A DNA stretch of 64,000 nt from Betaproteobacteria bacterium. Lineage in GTDB: Bacteria; Pseudomonadota; Gammaproteobacteria; Burkholderiales; SG8-39. The notes below the pieces were generated by a model. It was not told where the DNA came from. It worked only from the letters and a program-made list of their open reading frames with translations, and made no database searches. Numbering within the stretch: the first letter of the stretch is position 1; each line of letters begins with the position of its first letter. Below, one piece after another: positions 53,760 through 64,000 of this stretch. The stretch lies in NCBI GenBank assembly GCA_947482825.1, contig CANKMT010000003.1, forward strand, positions 1-64,000. Direction: 5' to 3'. Both the position numbers and the translations under genes were made by a program.

Positions 53760-54878
53760 TCAGGTCTGCACCAATTTACGGTGCCTGTGGATGCTCATGA
53801 GGATGCCGATCCCCACAAAGAGCGTCGCCAGCGCGGTGCCGCCATAGGACACGAACGGCAGGGGAACGCCCACCACCGGCAGGATGCCGGACACCATCCC
53901 CATGTTCACGAACGCGTAGGTGAAGAAGATCAGCGTCACCGCGCCGGCCAGCAGGCGGCTGAAGAACGTCGGCGCATTGGCCGCGATCATGAGGCCGCGC
54001 GCGATCAGCAGAAGGTAAAGCAGGAGGAGCACACAGTTGCCGGCAAGGCCGAACTCCTCGGAAAACACCGCAAAGATGAAATCGGTATGCCGCTCGGGGA
54101 TGAACTCGAGGTGCGTCTGCGTCCCCCGCAGCCAGCCTTTGCCCAGGATGCCGCCCGAGCCGACTGCGATGGTGGACTGGATGATGTGGTAGCCCGCGCC
54201 GAGCGGGTCGGTGGTCGGGTCGAGCAGCGTGAGGACGCGCCTGCGCTGGTAGTCGTGCAGCATGCCCCAAAGCGGGAAGAGGGCGCCGATGCCGACCACG
54301 ACGAGCCCCGCGATGACCTTCCAGGAAAGGCCCGCGAAGAAAATCACGTAGCACCCGGCTGCCAGCACGAGCACCGCTGTGCCGAGGTCGGGTTGGCGCG
54401 CGATCAGCAGAACCGGCACCAGGAGCAACAGGCCCGCGACGATGAAATCGAGCGCGCGCAGCGTCGCCTCGTGGCGGTGGAAGTACCACGCGAGCATGAG
54501 GGGCATTGCGATCTTCATCATTTCCGAGGGCTGGAACCGGGTCACGCCCACATGCAACCATCGGCGCGCCCCGTTGGCGACGTCGCCGAACAAGGCGACG
54601 GCGACCAGCAGCAGGATGCCGAAGAAATACACAGGCACCGCGAAGCGCATCAGGGTCTGCGGCGAGGCTTGTGCAATGAGCCACATTGCAGTAAAAGCCA
54701 CCGCCAGGTTCGCCAATTGCGCGGTAACGCGGGCCGGATACTCGTAGCTCGCGCTGTAGAGCGTGACCAGGCCGATCCCCACCAGCACGACCGACAGCGC
54801 GAACAGCGGGCCATCGATGCTGTCGGTGAAGCGGCTGGCGGCGCGCCGGATCGTGAGTTGGGCGGTGTCGAGCGCCAT
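53760..54878 (-). CDS. rodA: Rod-shape glycosyltransferase RodA (SEDS)
   Basis: A 372-residue, ten-helix SEDS protein that polymerises lipid II with PBP2 in the elongasome. WLHVGVTRFQPSEMMKIAMP, IARQPDLGTAVLVLAAGCYV (Asp of RQPDLGT is catalytic) and IPERHTDFIFAVFSEEFGL are the family motifs. ATG 54878 overlaps the mrdA stop (ATGA). Last gene of the mreBCD-mrdA-rodA operon. Confidence 0.96.
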   Translation of the reverse strand: MALDTAQLTIRRAASRFTDSIDGPLFALSVVLVGIGLVTLYSASYEYPARVTAQLANLAVAFTAMWLIAQASPQTLMRFAVPVYFFGILLLVAVALFGDVANGARRWLHVGVTRFQPSEMMKIAMPLMLAWYFHRHEATLRALDFIVAGLLLLVPVLLIARQPDLGTAVLVLAAGCYVIFFAGLSWKVIAGLVVVGIGALFPLWGMLHDYQRRRVLTLLDPTTDPLGAGYHIIQSTIAVGSGGILGKGWLRGTQTHLEFIPERHTDFIFAVFSEEFGLAGNCVLLLLYLLLIARGLMIAANAPTFFSRLLAGAVTLIFFTYAFVNMGMVSGILPVVGVPLPFVSYGGTALATLFVGIGILMSIHRHRKLVQT

Positions 54879-56788
54879 CAGTCGCTTGCGCCTTCTTTCA
54901 ACGTCTCGATCACCGGCACCTGCTTTGGTTCCGGCGGGGTTTTCCCGAGCAGGTAGTAGTCGAGCACCGCCCGGGCGATCGGTGCCGCCGCGCGCGCGCC
55001 GAACCCCCCGTTCTCCACGATCACGGCCAGCGCGATCTTCGGGTTTTCCAGCGGTGCGAACGCGATGAAAAGGGAATGGTCCCGGTGCCGTTCAGCCACG
55101 TTCTTTTCGATGTACTTCTCATTCGCCTTGATGGCGATGACCTGCGCCGTCCCGGTCTTGCCCCCGCTCGTGTACTGTGCGCCCGCGAATGCGCGCGCTC
55201 CGGTGCCGGCGGTGTTCACGCCGGCCATCGCTTTTTTGATGAACTCGACGTGCTCGGGTTGGAACGGGATCTTGCGGGACAGCTCCGGCTCGATGGTTCG
55301 CCGCGTATTGGTGCGCTGGTTGTCCACGTAATTGACCAGATGCGGCTTGTACAGCACCCCGTTGTTTGCGATGGCCGCCGTTGCCTGCGCAAGCTGCATC
55401 GGCGTGTAGGCGTTATAGCCCTGGCCGATGCCGATCGAAATCGTTTCCCCGGCATACCACTTCTGCTGTTCTGGCTTGCGAAAGCGTTTTCGTTTCCACT
55501 CCGGCGAAGGCAGGATGCCCGCCGACTCTCCGTCGAGGTCGATGCCGGTGCGGCTGCCGAACCCGAAAGGCGCTATGGACCGGGCGATCAAGTCGATCCC
55601 CATGTCGTTCGACAGGATGTAGTAGTACGTGTCGCACGATTCCACGATCGAGCGGTACATGTCGACCGTACCGTGACCGCCGATCTTGTCGTCCCGGAAA
55701 CGCCGCCCGCCGAAATCGAAGTGACCCGGATCGAAGATCGCCTGCGCGGGCTTGCGCTTGCCCGTCTCAAGCGCGGCCAACGCAAGAAAGGGCTTGAAGG
55801 TCGAGCCGGGCGGATACAGGCCGTTGATGGCGCGATTGTTGAGCGGACGGTCCGGCGAATTGTTGAGTTCGGCCCAGCTCTGCGGGTCGATCCCTTCGAC
55901 GAACAGGTTAGGGTCGTACCCGGGTTTGGATACGAAGGCGAGCACGCCGCCGTTGGAAGGATCGAGCGCAACGAGGGCGCCGCGCCGGTCGCCGAAACTG
56001 CTCTCGGCCACTTGTTGCAGCTTGATGTCGAGCGCGAGCGTGATGTCGTTGCCCGCGAGGGCGGGCGTGCGCGACAGCGTCCGGATGCCCCGGCCCCCGG
56101 CGTCGATCTCGACCTGCTCGATCCCGGTCGTGCCATGCAACTCGTTCTGGTAGCTGCCTTCCAGTCCCGACTTGCCGATGAAATCGGTGCCGCGATAGTT
56201 CGCATCCACGCCTTGCTCGGCGAGGCGCTCCTGGTCCTTGTCGTTGATCCGGCCGATGTAGCCGATCACGTGCGATGCGAGCGCCTCGAACGGGTATTGG
56301 CGAAACAGCCGTGCCTTGATCTCGACGCCGGCGAAACGGTATCGATTGGCGGCAAACCTGGCCACCTCCTCGTCGGTGAGCCGCGTTCGGATCGGCAGGC
56401 TGTCGGCGTTGCGGGTTTCGGCGAGCAGTTTCTTGAAGCGGCTGCGGTCCCGGGGCTGGATGTCGACCACTTCGGCCAGTCCGTTGATCGTGCTCTCGAG
56501 GTCGCTGACCTTGGCGGGCATGATCTCCAATGTGTAGGCCGAGTAGTTGCGCGCGAGCACTACGCCGTTGCGGTCGAGGATCAGGCCGCGATTCGGCGGG
56601 ATCGGCACGATCGAGATGCGGTTGTCCTCGGCTTTGGTGTGGTAGTAGTCGCGCTGGATGACTTGCAGGTAGAAGAAGCGAGCGAACAGGATCCCGAAAG
56701 CGATCAATACCGCGATGCCGGCCGCGCCGATACGAAGCTGGAAGTAATACAGCTCGCGTTCGTGGTTCTTGAGCTCGGTGAGCCTCAT
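54878..56788 (-). CDS. mrdA: Peptidoglycan transpeptidase PBP2
   Basis: A 636-residue class B penicillin-binding protein. An N-terminal membrane helix (IGAAGIAVLIAFGILFARFF), pedestal domain, then STFK near residue 328, SCD (VESCDTYYYILSND) and KTG near 542 (SGGKTGTAQV). It cross-links wall made by RodA. Start ATG 56788. A GC-rich, hairpin-prone spacer (56790-56851) separates it from mreD. Confidence 0.96.
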   Translation of the reverse strand: MRLTELKNHERELYYFQLRIGAAGIAVLIAFGILFARFFYLQVIQRDYYHTKAEDNRISIVPIPPNRGLILDRNGVVLARNYSAYTLEIMPAKVSDLESTINGLAEVVDIQPRDRSRFKKLLAETRNADSLPIRTRLTDEEVARFAANRYRFAGVEIKARLFRQYPFEALASHVIGYIGRINDKDQERLAEQGVDANYRGTDFIGKSGLEGSYQNELHGTTGIEQVEIDAGGRGIRTLSRTPALAGNDITLALDIKLQQVAESSFGDRRGALVALDPSNGGVLAFVSKPGYDPNLFVEGIDPQSWAELNNSPDRPLNNRAINGLYPPGSTFKPFLALAALETGKRKPAQAIFDPGHFDFGGRRFRDDKIGGHGTVDMYRSIVESCDTYYYILSNDMGIDLIARSIAPFGFGSRTGIDLDGESAGILPSPEWKRKRFRKPEQQKWYAGETISIGIGQGYNAYTPMQLAQATAAIANNGVLYKPHLVNYVDNQRTNTRRTIEPELSRKIPFQPEHVEFIKKAMAGVNTAGTGARAFAGAQYTSGGKTGTAQVIAIKANEKYIEKNVAERHRDHSLFIAFAPLENPKIALAVIVENGGFGARAAAPIARAVLDYYLLGKTPPEPKQVPVIETLKEGASD

Positions 56789-56851
56789 CGTGGGAAGAGG
56801 GGCTGCCGCCCCCCACAGACCCCCCGCGTCGCGATTGCGATGGCAATCATG

Positions 56852-57397
56852 CTAGATCGGCCGTGTCTCGTCGACCTCGACGGGGCGGCGCTGCGGCGCG
56901 AGGAGCAGGAAACTCACCGCGGGCCATAGCAACGCGCCAATCAGCGGCCCGACCAGCAGAGTCCAGCCCGGGAAAGGCGCGCCGGCCGCCAGCCGCACGA
57001 ACACCTCGACGGCTTTGGCGCCGATCAGCAGGAGGGCCACGTGCATGGCCTGCAGCGTCCAAGGGAACCACAGGATCCTGCGTGACAGGCCGATGGCCGA
57101 GAACGCAAGGAGCGAATAGGCGAGCGCGTGCTGTCCCAGCAGCACGCCGTTCCCGGTGTCCATCAGCAGCCCAAGCAGCCAGCCGACGCCCAACCCCACC
57201 AGCCGTGGCTGGCGCACACACCAGAAGGTCAGGGTCAGGGCAACGAAATCGGGCACCAACGACACGTCTTTCCAGGGCAGGAAGTTCAGAAGCAGCGCGA
57301 CGGCGAACGAAATAACGATGGTGCCGATACGCACCGGCAAAAGGATGTACTGCGGACGCTCCGCGAGCACTAGCAGACCCTCGGGTGGCGTGCGCAA
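56852..57397 (-). CDS. mreD: Rod shape-determining protein MreD
   Basis: A 181-residue membrane protein with about five helices; FLPWKDVSLVPDFVALTLTF and VGWLLGLLMDTGNGVLLGQH are MreD motifs. TTG start at 57397, 12 nt after the mreC stop. Part of the MreBCD scaffold. Confidence 0.92.
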   Translation of the reverse strand: MRTPPEGLLVLAERPQYILLPVRIGTIVISFAVALLLNFLPWKDVSLVPDFVALTLTFWCVRQPRLVGLGVGWLLGLLMDTGNGVLLGQHALAYSLLAFSAIGLSRRILWFPWTLQAMHVALLLIGAKAVEVFVRLAAGAPFPGWTLLVGPLIGALLWPAVSFLLLAPQRRPVEVDETRPI

Positions 57398-57409
57398 TCG
57401 CGCGGGGGC

Positions 57410-58333
57410 TTATGCATTCGGCGCATCCTTGCGGCGCTTGCCCTTGACCCCTTTGGCCTTGGACTCCGGCTTGGCCGCATCGACCGGGTACTCCGGAAGC
57501 TTCGTTTCGTTCTGCAGCGCGAGGAGGTAGCGATTCTTCTCGTCGCCGCCGGCCGGCTGGCACAGGATGCGCGCGAAAGCGGCCACCGCATCGCGTTCGA
57601 TGCGAACGACCGTGGCGACCGGGAGCCCGGCCGGATAAGTGCCGTCGATGCCGGAAGTCACCAGCCTGTCGCCGTTCTGGATTTCCGCGTTCGCGGCCAT
57701 GAAGCGCAATTCAAGCGCTCCCGGTGCGCCGGAACCGAAAGCCACCGCGCGCAGGCCGTTCCTGACCACCTGCACGGGAATCGCCTGGTCCTTGTCGGTC
57801 AAGAGCGTGACCTCGGACACGCGCGGATGCACGCGCGTCACCTGCCCGACCACGCCGGCATCATCGATCACCGCCTGCCCAGGCGTGATCCCGTCGGCGG
57901 ACCCTTTGTCCACGAGGAGCTTGCGCGAAAACGGGTCGCGCCCTGAATACAGCACTTCGACCGGCGTCGACTTGAGGCCGAGGCGTTCCTGCGCGCCGTT
58001 GATCCGGCGCAGTTGCGCGAGTTCGGCCGCGGTGGCTTCGTACCGCTTCGCGTCCTGCGCGCTTTCGACGAGCTTCGCGCGCAATTCCGCGTTCTCGCGG
58101 TGGAGAGAAGATTGGGCGGCGAAGAAGCCCGCGATCCGCCCGGCGAACTGGACCGGCGCGGTGGCCACCTGCTGGAGCGGATAGGCGGCCAGGGCGAACA
58201 GCCCCCTCAGCGTCTCGGCGTACTTGAAGCGAGCGTCGAGCACCAGCAGCGCGATGGAGAGCGAAGCGAAAAATATGAGGCGAACGAGTGGCGCCGGACC
58301 GCGCCTGAAGAACGGTGGGGGAGAGTGCTCCAT
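57410..58333 (-). CDS. mreC: Rod shape-determining protein MreC
   Basis: A 307-residue bitopic protein: one membrane helix near the N-terminus (LIFFASLSIALLVLDARF), a coiled coil around 75-105 and a beta-rich periplasmic domain (VLYSGRDPFSRKLLVDKGSA, GLPVATVVRIERDAVAAFAR). The C-terminal tail is Lys/Ala-rich. It links MreB to PBP2. Confidence 0.94.
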   Translation of the reverse strand: MEHSPPPFFRRGPAPLVRLIFFASLSIALLVLDARFKYAETLRGLFALAAYPLQQVATAPVQFAGRIAGFFAAQSSLHRENAELRAKLVESAQDAKRYEATAAELAQLRRINGAQERLGLKSTPVEVLYSGRDPFSRKLLVDKGSADGITPGQAVIDDAGVVGQVTRVHPRVSEVTLLTDKDQAIPVQVVRNGLRAVAFGSGAPGALELRFMAANAEIQNGDRLVTSGIDGTYPAGLPVATVVRIERDAVAAFARILCQPAGGDEKNRYLLALQNETKLPEYPVDAAKPESKAKGVKGKRRKDAPNA

Positions 58334-58344
58334 CCCCCTTTCAC

Positions 58345-59525
<1,181 letters not shown>

Positions 59526-59825
59526 ATGTCCCTCGACCTCGAGCAGATCCGCCGTATTGCCCGGCTCGCCCGTATCGCCGTCAGCGACGCCGAAGCGGCC
59601 GATACCGCAGCGTCCCTCAGCGGGGTTCTGGGCCTCATCGGCGAGATGCAGGCGGTCGATACGACCGGCATCGAACCCATGGCGCATGCCCTTGACGCGC
59701 AGGTCTCGAGCGCCCAGCGCCTGCGCGAGGACAAGGCCGTCGAACCCGACCGACGCACCGCCTACCAAGCCTCGGCCCCAGCCGTCCAGGACGGCCTGTA
59801 CCTGGTGCCCCGGGTGGTCGAGTAG
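59526..59825 (+). CDS. gatC: Asp-tRNA(Asn)/Glu-tRNA(Gln) amidotransferase subunit C
   Basis: A 99-residue subunit that wraps GatA and Gat[31 protein letters not shown] and a C-terminal LREDKAVEP with [13 protein letters not shown]. Standard length. Starts the gatCAB operon, needed where Gln-tRNA or Asn-tRNA is made by transamidation. Confidence 0.95.
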   Translation: MSLDLEQIRRIARLARIAVSDAEAADTAASLSGVLGLIGEMQAVDTTGIEPMAHALDAQVSSAQRLREDKAVEPDRRTAYQASAPAVQDGLYLVPRVVE

Positions 59826-59827
59826 CC

Positions 59828-61288
59828 ATGCTGAACGCATCGCTTTCCGAGATGTCGGCGGCACTCGAGAGCCGGAAGATTTCGAGCGTCGAACTCACAC
59901 AGCTGTTCCTGGGCCGGATCGCGAAACTGAACGGCGAACTGAACGCTTTCATTACCGCCGACGCCCCGCGGGCGCTGAAGGATGCGGCCGCGGCCGATGC
60001 CCGCCGCGCAACCGGCCAGAGCGGGCCGCTGCTTGGGATCCCCGTCGCGCACAAAGACATCTTCTGTACGGAAGGGATCCGGACCACCTGCGGCTCGAAG
60101 ATGCTCGCCGACTTCGTCTCGCCCTACGACGCGCATGTGATCTCCAGGTTCGGCGCGGCCGGCGCGGTGCTGCTTGGCAAGACCAACATGGACGAGTTCG
60201 CTATGGGCTCGTCCAACGAATCGTCGTACTTCGGCGCCGTGAAGAACCCCTGGCGCAGGAGCGCCGTGCCAGGTGGCTCCTCCGGCGGCTCGGCCGCGGC
60301 CGTGGCCGCGCGCATGGCTCCGGCGGCCACCGGCACCGACACCGGCGGCTCGATCCGCCAGCCGGCGTCCTTTACCGGCGTCTGCGGGGTCAAGCCGACC
60401 TATGGAGTCGTCTCGCGCTACGGGATGATCGCTTTCGCCTCCTCGCTCGACCAGGGCGGGCCGATGGGCAAGGGCGCCGCCGACCTCGCGGCCCTGCTCA
60501 ATGTCATGGCCGGGTTCGATGCACGCGATTCGACCAGCCTCGATCGCCCGCCGGAGGACTATGCGCGCGACCTTGAGCGACCCGTTGCAGGCCTTCGCAT
60601 CGGGTTACCCAGGGAGTATTTCGGCGACGGCGTGGATGCCGACGTCGCCGCGCGGGTGCAAGACGCTATCCGCTGGTTCGAAGGGCAGGGCGCGAAGACG
60701 GTCGAAATCACCCTGCCGAACACGAAGCTCGCGGTCCCGGTCTACTACGTGCTTGCGCCCGCCGAAGCCTCATCGAACCTCTCGCGCTTCGATGGCGTGC
60801 GCTACGGGCACCGCGCAGCCGAATACGCCGACCTCTACGAGATGTACTGCAAGTCGCGCGCCGAGGGATTCGGGGCCGAGGTAAAGAGGCGCATCCTCGT
60901 GGGCACTTACGTCCTTTCGCACGGCTATTACGATGCCTACTACCTGCAGGCGCAGAAGATCCGCAGGCTGATCGCCGGGGATTTTTCGGACGCATTCGCA
61001 CAATGCGACGTGATCATGGGCCCGGTTGCCCCGACCACGGCTTACGAAGCAGGCGCAATGTCCGGCGACCCGGTGAAAATGTACCTTGGCGACATTTTCA
61101 CGATCCCTGCCTCGCTCGCCGGCTTGCCCGGGATGTCGATCCCCTGCGGCTTCGACTCCAAGGGACTGCCCGTCGGATTGCAGGCGATCGGCAACTATTT
61201 TTCCGAGGCGCGCCTGCTGAACGTCGCACACCAGTACCAAAAGGCGACCGACTGGCACATTCGCGTGCCGGACGCGTTCCCGCTCTGA
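59828..61288 (+). CDS. gatA: Amidotransferase subunit A (glutaminase)
   Basis: A 486-residue amidase-signature enzyme that frees ammonia from glutamine. Catalytic Lys76 (PVAHKDIFC), the cis-Ser loop [16 protein letters not shown] and nucleophile Ser in [11 protein letters not shown] form the Ser-cisSer-Lys triad. 2 nt after gatC and 9 nt before gatB. Confidence 0.97.
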   Translation: MLNASLSEMSAALESRKISSVELTQLFLGRIAKLNGELNAFITADAPRALKDAAAADARRATGQSGPLLGIPVAHKDIFCTEGIRTTCGSKMLADFVSPYDAHVISRFGAAGAVLLGKTNMDEFAMGSSNESSYFGAVKNPWRRSAVPGGSSGGSAAAVAARMAPAATGTDTGGSIRQPASFTGVCGVKPTYGVVSRYGMIAFASSLDQGGPMGKGAADLAALLNVMAGFDARDSTSLDRPPEDYARDLERPVAGLRIGLPREYFGDGVDADVAARVQDAIRWFEGQGAKTVEITLPNTKLAVPVYYVLAPAEASSNLSRFDGVRYGHRAAEYADLYEMYCKSRAEGFGAEVKRRILVGTYVLSHGYYDAYYLQAQKIRRLIAGDFSDAFAQCDVIMGPVAPTTAYEAGAMSGDPVKMYLGDIFTIPASLAGLPGMSIPCGFDSKGLPVGLQAIGNYFSEARLLNVAHQYQKATDWHIRVPDAFPL

Positions 61289-61297
61289 GGCGCCGGG

Positions 61298-62740
61298 ATG
61301 GACTGGGAAATCGTCGTCGGCCTCGAGACGCATACGCAATTGCTCACCGAGAGCAAGATCTTCTCGGGCGCCTCGACTGCGTTTGGCGCCGAGCCGAACA
61401 CGCAAGCCTCGGCCGTGGACCTTGCGCTCCCCGGCGTGCTGCCGGTCCTGAACGCAAAGGCGGTCGAGTTCGCGGTGCGCCTCGGTCTGGCCATCGGCGC
61501 CACGATCAGCCCGCGGTCCGTGTTCGCGCGCAAGAACTACTTCTACCCCGACCTTCCCAAGGGCTACCAGATCAGCCAGTACGAGTTGCCGGTCGTGCAG
61601 CACGGCACGTTGAAGATCGCGGTGGAAGGCGGCGAGAAGACCGTCCGCATCCTGCGAGCGCACCTCGAGGAAGACGCCGGAAAGTCGCTGCACGAAGACT
61701 TCAAAGGACTCTCGGGGATCGACCTCAACCGCGCGGGCACGCCTTTGCTCGAGATCGTCACCGAGCCCGACCTGCGTGGTGCGAAGGAGGCGGTGGCCTA
61801 TGCAAAGGCGCTCCATTCGCTCGTGCGCTGGATCGGAATCTGCGACGGCAACATGCAGGAGGGCTCGTTCCGGTGCGACGCCAACGTTTCGGTTCGGCGC
61901 CCCGGCGCCCCACTGGGCACGCGGTGCGAGATCAAGAACCTCAACTCGTTCCGCTTCATGGAGCAGGCGATCGAATACGAAGCGCGGCGCCAAGTCGAGC
62001 TGATCGAGGATGGCGGCACCGTGGTTCAGGAGACCCGGCTCTACGATCCCGACCGCAACGAGACGCGCTCGATGCGCTCCAAGGAAGACGCGCAGGACTA
62101 TCGCTACTTTCCCGACCCCGACTTGCTGCCGCTGGTGATCAATGAAGCGGAAATCGAGCGCATCCGTGCTTTGCTGCCGGAATTGCCGCAGGCCAAGCGC
62201 GAGCGGTTCGCGCGCGACTACGGGCTCGCGGCCTACGACGCCGCGCAGTTGACCGCGTCACGCGAATCGGCCGACTTTTTCGAAGACCTGGTGCGTGCAT
62301 CGCGCGCCGAACCCAAGACTTGCGCGAACTGGCAGACAGGTGAGTTCGCGGCCGCATTGAATCGCGACGGCCTGGAGGTCGGGCACAGCCCGGTGGGCGC
62401 CGAAGCGCTCGGCGCGTTGCTGCGGCGGATCGCCGACGGCACCATTTCCGGCAAGATCGCCAAGGAGGTCTTCGAGGCGATGTGGCGCAGGGAGGCCGAG
62501 GGCCCCGGGGCGGCGGACGCCATCATCGAAGCAAGGGGACTAGAGCAGATCTCGGACACCGGCGCGATTGAGAAGATGGTCGACGAGGTGCTTGCGGCCA
62601 ACGCCAGGCAGGTCGAAGACTACCGCGCGGGCAAGGAAAAGGCCTTCAATTCGCTCGTTGGCCAGGTCATGAAGGCGGCCAAGGGCAAGGCCAACCCCGG
62701 CCAGGTCAACGCGATCCTGAAGAAAAAGCTCGGGGGTTAG
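61298..62740 (+). CDS. gatB: Amidotransferase subunit B
   Basis: A 480-residue kinase/transamidase subunit: [40 protein letters not shown] and [15 protein letters not shown] are the GatB signatures; a C-terminal YqeY-like tail ends [18 protein letters not shown]. It activates the mischarged tRNA and uses ammonia from GatA. Confidence 0.97.
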   Translation: MDWEIVVGLETHTQLLTESKIFSGASTAFGAEPNTQASAVDLALPGVLPVLNAKAVEFAVRLGLAIGATISPRSVFARKNYFYPDLPKGYQISQYELPVVQHGTLKIAVEGGEKTVRILRAHLEEDAGKSLHEDFKGLSGIDLNRAGTPLLEIVTEPDLRGAKEAVAYAKALHSLVRWIGICDGNMQEGSFRCDANVSVRRPGAPLGTRCEIKNLNSFRFMEQAIEYEARRQVELIEDGGTVVQETRLYDPDRNETRSMRSKEDAQDYRYFPDPDLLPLVINEAEIERIRALLPELPQAKRERFARDYGLAAYDAAQLTASRESADFFEDLVRASRAEPKTCANWQTGEFAAALNRDGLEVGHSPVGAEALGALLRRIADGTISGKIAKEVFEAMWRREAEGPGAADAIIEARGLEQISDTGAIEKMVDEVLAANARQVEDYRAGKEKAFNSLVGQVMKAAKGKANPGQVNAILKKKLGG

Positions 62741-62752
62741 GGGAGGTCTTGT

Positions 62753-63409
62753 TTACTTCTTGGCGGCCGCCGGTGCCGGTGCCGGAACTGCCGCGGGCCC
62801 CTTGGTGAGCTCCAGGTAGCGGCGCTTGTCCTCGTCGTACCGGGTGTTGATCACGTCAACGTCTTTCTTCTTGGCCGCAAGCAGGTTCTGCTGCGCTTTG
62901 AGGTCGATCTCATTGTTCTGGATGCCCTGCATTACATTGGCCGGCGGCTTGTTCTTGCCCTGGTAGAACTCGAGCTCCTTCTTCATGGTCGTGCCGGTCT
63001 TCTCGATCTGGGCGATCTTCGTCTGGGTCTCGACGACGGCCTTCTCGTTGTCGGCCAGCGCCTGCCTGCGCGCGGCCTCGATGTCCTTCTCGCTGGCGTA
63101 GGTTGAAAGGAGCGCCTTGTTCTTGCGCGTCTCTTCCTTTTCCTTGCGCGCGGCCTCGGCCTCCTTTTCCTTCATGAGGCGCTCCTCGGCCTCTTTTGCG
63201 GCACGCTGCTCGGGCGTTAGCGCGGCCTCGGTGCGCTTGACGACCTGGCCTTGCTTGTTCATTTCGTTGACCGCCTGGCCGGCGCACTGCGGCGGGAGCG
63301 TCGAGCCGACGTAGGTCTTGCCGTCCTTGCCCACGCACTTGATGATCTGCTGGGCTTGCGCAGACCAGGCGGCAAACACCGCGGCCATTACCAGGACTAT
63401 CCTTGCCAT
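62753..63409 (-). CDS. Secreted DUF4124-like coiled-coil protein
   Basis: A 218-residue protein with a signal peptide (MARIVLVMAAVFAAWSAQAQ), a short DUF4124-like segment (IIKCVGKDGKTYVGSTLPPQ with Cys pair), a long charged coiled coil (about 65-190, many EAEAARKEKEE-type repeats) and an Ala/Pro tail. Probably periplasmic. ATG 63409 is used; an upstream in-frame start at 63433 would spoil the signal peptide. Convergent with gatB, 12 bp apart. Confidence 0.8.
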   Translation of the reverse strand: MARIVLVMAAVFAAWSAQAQQIIKCVGKDGKTYVGSTLPPQCAGQAVNEMNKQGQVVKRTEAALTPEQRAAKEAEERLMKEKEAEAARKEKEETRKNKALLSTYASEKDIEAARRQALADNEKAVVETQTKIAQIEKTGTTMKKELEFYQGKNKPPANVMQGIQNNEIDLKAQQNLLAAKKKDVDVINTRYDEDKRRYLELTKGPAAVPAPAPAAAKK

Positions 63410-63595
63410 TGCTGCACCTCTCGTTGCGGTCATCTGATCGACGAGCGCCCATTTTGCGCCTTTCGCCGTCCACGCTCAACCGAAGGGAACAACGCGGCCG
63501 GTGCGTTGCCCGTTGACCGGTAGCCCAGCCGACCCGAAGCAGGGATGCGTTAGAATTCTTCCACCTCCACGCTCAAAAACTTGCGCACACCCCCC

Positions 63596-64000
63596 ATGGT
63601 CTTTACCGACAAGGCGCTGATCGCCGAGATCACCGCCAAGATGCTCCTCGAAGTCAAGGCTGTGCTGTTCTCGGACGCCAAGCCCTTCATCTTCACTTCC
63701 GGCTGGGCGAGCCCGGTCTACATCGACGGCCGTAAGCTGATCTCGTACCCGCGCATCCGCAGCCAGCTGATCGAGTTTGCGGCCGCCACGGTCGTGCGCG
63801 ATGTCGGCTTCGAGCAGTTCGACACGGTCGCCGGCGGCGAGACCGCCGGCATTCCCTACGCGGCCTGGATTGCGGATCGCCTCGCCCTGCCGATGCAATA
63901 CGTGCGCAAGAAACCCAAGGGGTTCGGCCGCAACGCGCAGATCGAAGGCCATGTCGAGGAGGGCGCGCGCACGCTGCTGGTGGAAGACCTCACCACCGAC
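63596..64000 (+). CDS. pyrE: Orotate phosphoribosyltransferase, 5' part
   Basis: The first 135 codons of pyrE, cut by the window end. [20 protein letters not shown] binds orotate, [13 protein letters not shown] is the flexible loop and LLVEDLTTD the start of the PRPP loop. It converts orotate to OMP in UMP synthesis. TAGAAT at 63551-63556 may be the -10. Confidence 0.94.
   Translation, partial: MVFTDKALIAEITAKMLLEVKAVLFSDAKPFIFTSGWASPVYIDGRKLISYPRIRSQLIEFAAATVVRDVGFEQFDTVAGGETAGIPYAAWIADRLALPMQYVRKKPKGFGRNAQIEGHVEEGARTLLVEDLTTD

Overview
The window reads as a high-GC betaproteobacterial chromosome segment. The evidence is gene content and order: yqgE-ruvX-pyrR-pyrB-pyrC', pilT-pilU beside yggS-proC-yggT, ubiE / Tim44-like / ubiJ / ubiB, polA opposite a DUF2782-thrB-membrane protein trio, a DUF3683 oxidoreductase followed by HIT, DUF971 and ubiE, and mreBCD-mrdA-rodA divergent from gatCAB. 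The cell is predicted to be a rod with type IV pilus retraction, ubiquinone-based respiration and a glyoxylate shunt. I cannot name genus or species.

Bases 1-9289 are an accessory region made of toxin-antitoxin (TA) modules and broken gene pieces. Intact-looking modules are a GNAT/DUF1778 pair, a Phd-PIN-RHH trio, a RelE/Phd pair and an AbiEi antitoxin. Broken pieces include an IS1595-type transposase end, a filamentous haemagglutinin with an in-frame TAA, a truncated AbiEii, two DUF433 fragments, a hemerythrin fragment, a second PIN fragment, an AAA/DUF4143 ATPase split by TAA, and pieces of two-component proteins. Short duplicated blocks (73 bp and about 131 bp) lie among them.

Bases 9290-39493 are core genome. 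First come yqgE, ruvX and pyrimidine genes (with an apparently inactive dihydroorotase homologue), then rlpA, dacA, a class IV transaminase, ybeD, lipB and lipA. DUF4197 and polA follow, then thrB, a giant FAD/Fe-S oxidoreductase, HIT, an unrecognised 542-residue protein, DUF971, ubiE, Tim44-like, ubiJ, ubiB, VanZ, a 2Fe-2S protein, a hydrolase, a NodI/NodJ-type exporter, a HemJ/CopD-like protein and an RlmL-like methyltransferase.

At 39562-40739 sits a decayed HigBA locus whose toxin is cut to 56 codons, next to an antitoxin-like fragment and a conserved small protein. Core genes resume with arfB, pilU, pilT, yggS, proC and yggT. A three-gene flavin/iron-sulfur cassette at 46166-49899 (FAD oxidase, double 4Fe-4S protein, geranylgeranyl-reductase-like flavoprotein) is the best candidate for an undescribed pathway.

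A 2.2 kb island (about 49900-52190) with HigBA and RelE/RHH modules separates that cassette from aceA. Both of its edges carry a copy of the flavoprotein C-terminus plus an aceA-type terminator. The window ends with rodA-mrdA-mreDCB on the minus strand, then gatCAB, a secreted coiled-coil protein and the start of pyrE. I saw no tRNA, rRNA, CRISPR array or replication origin.
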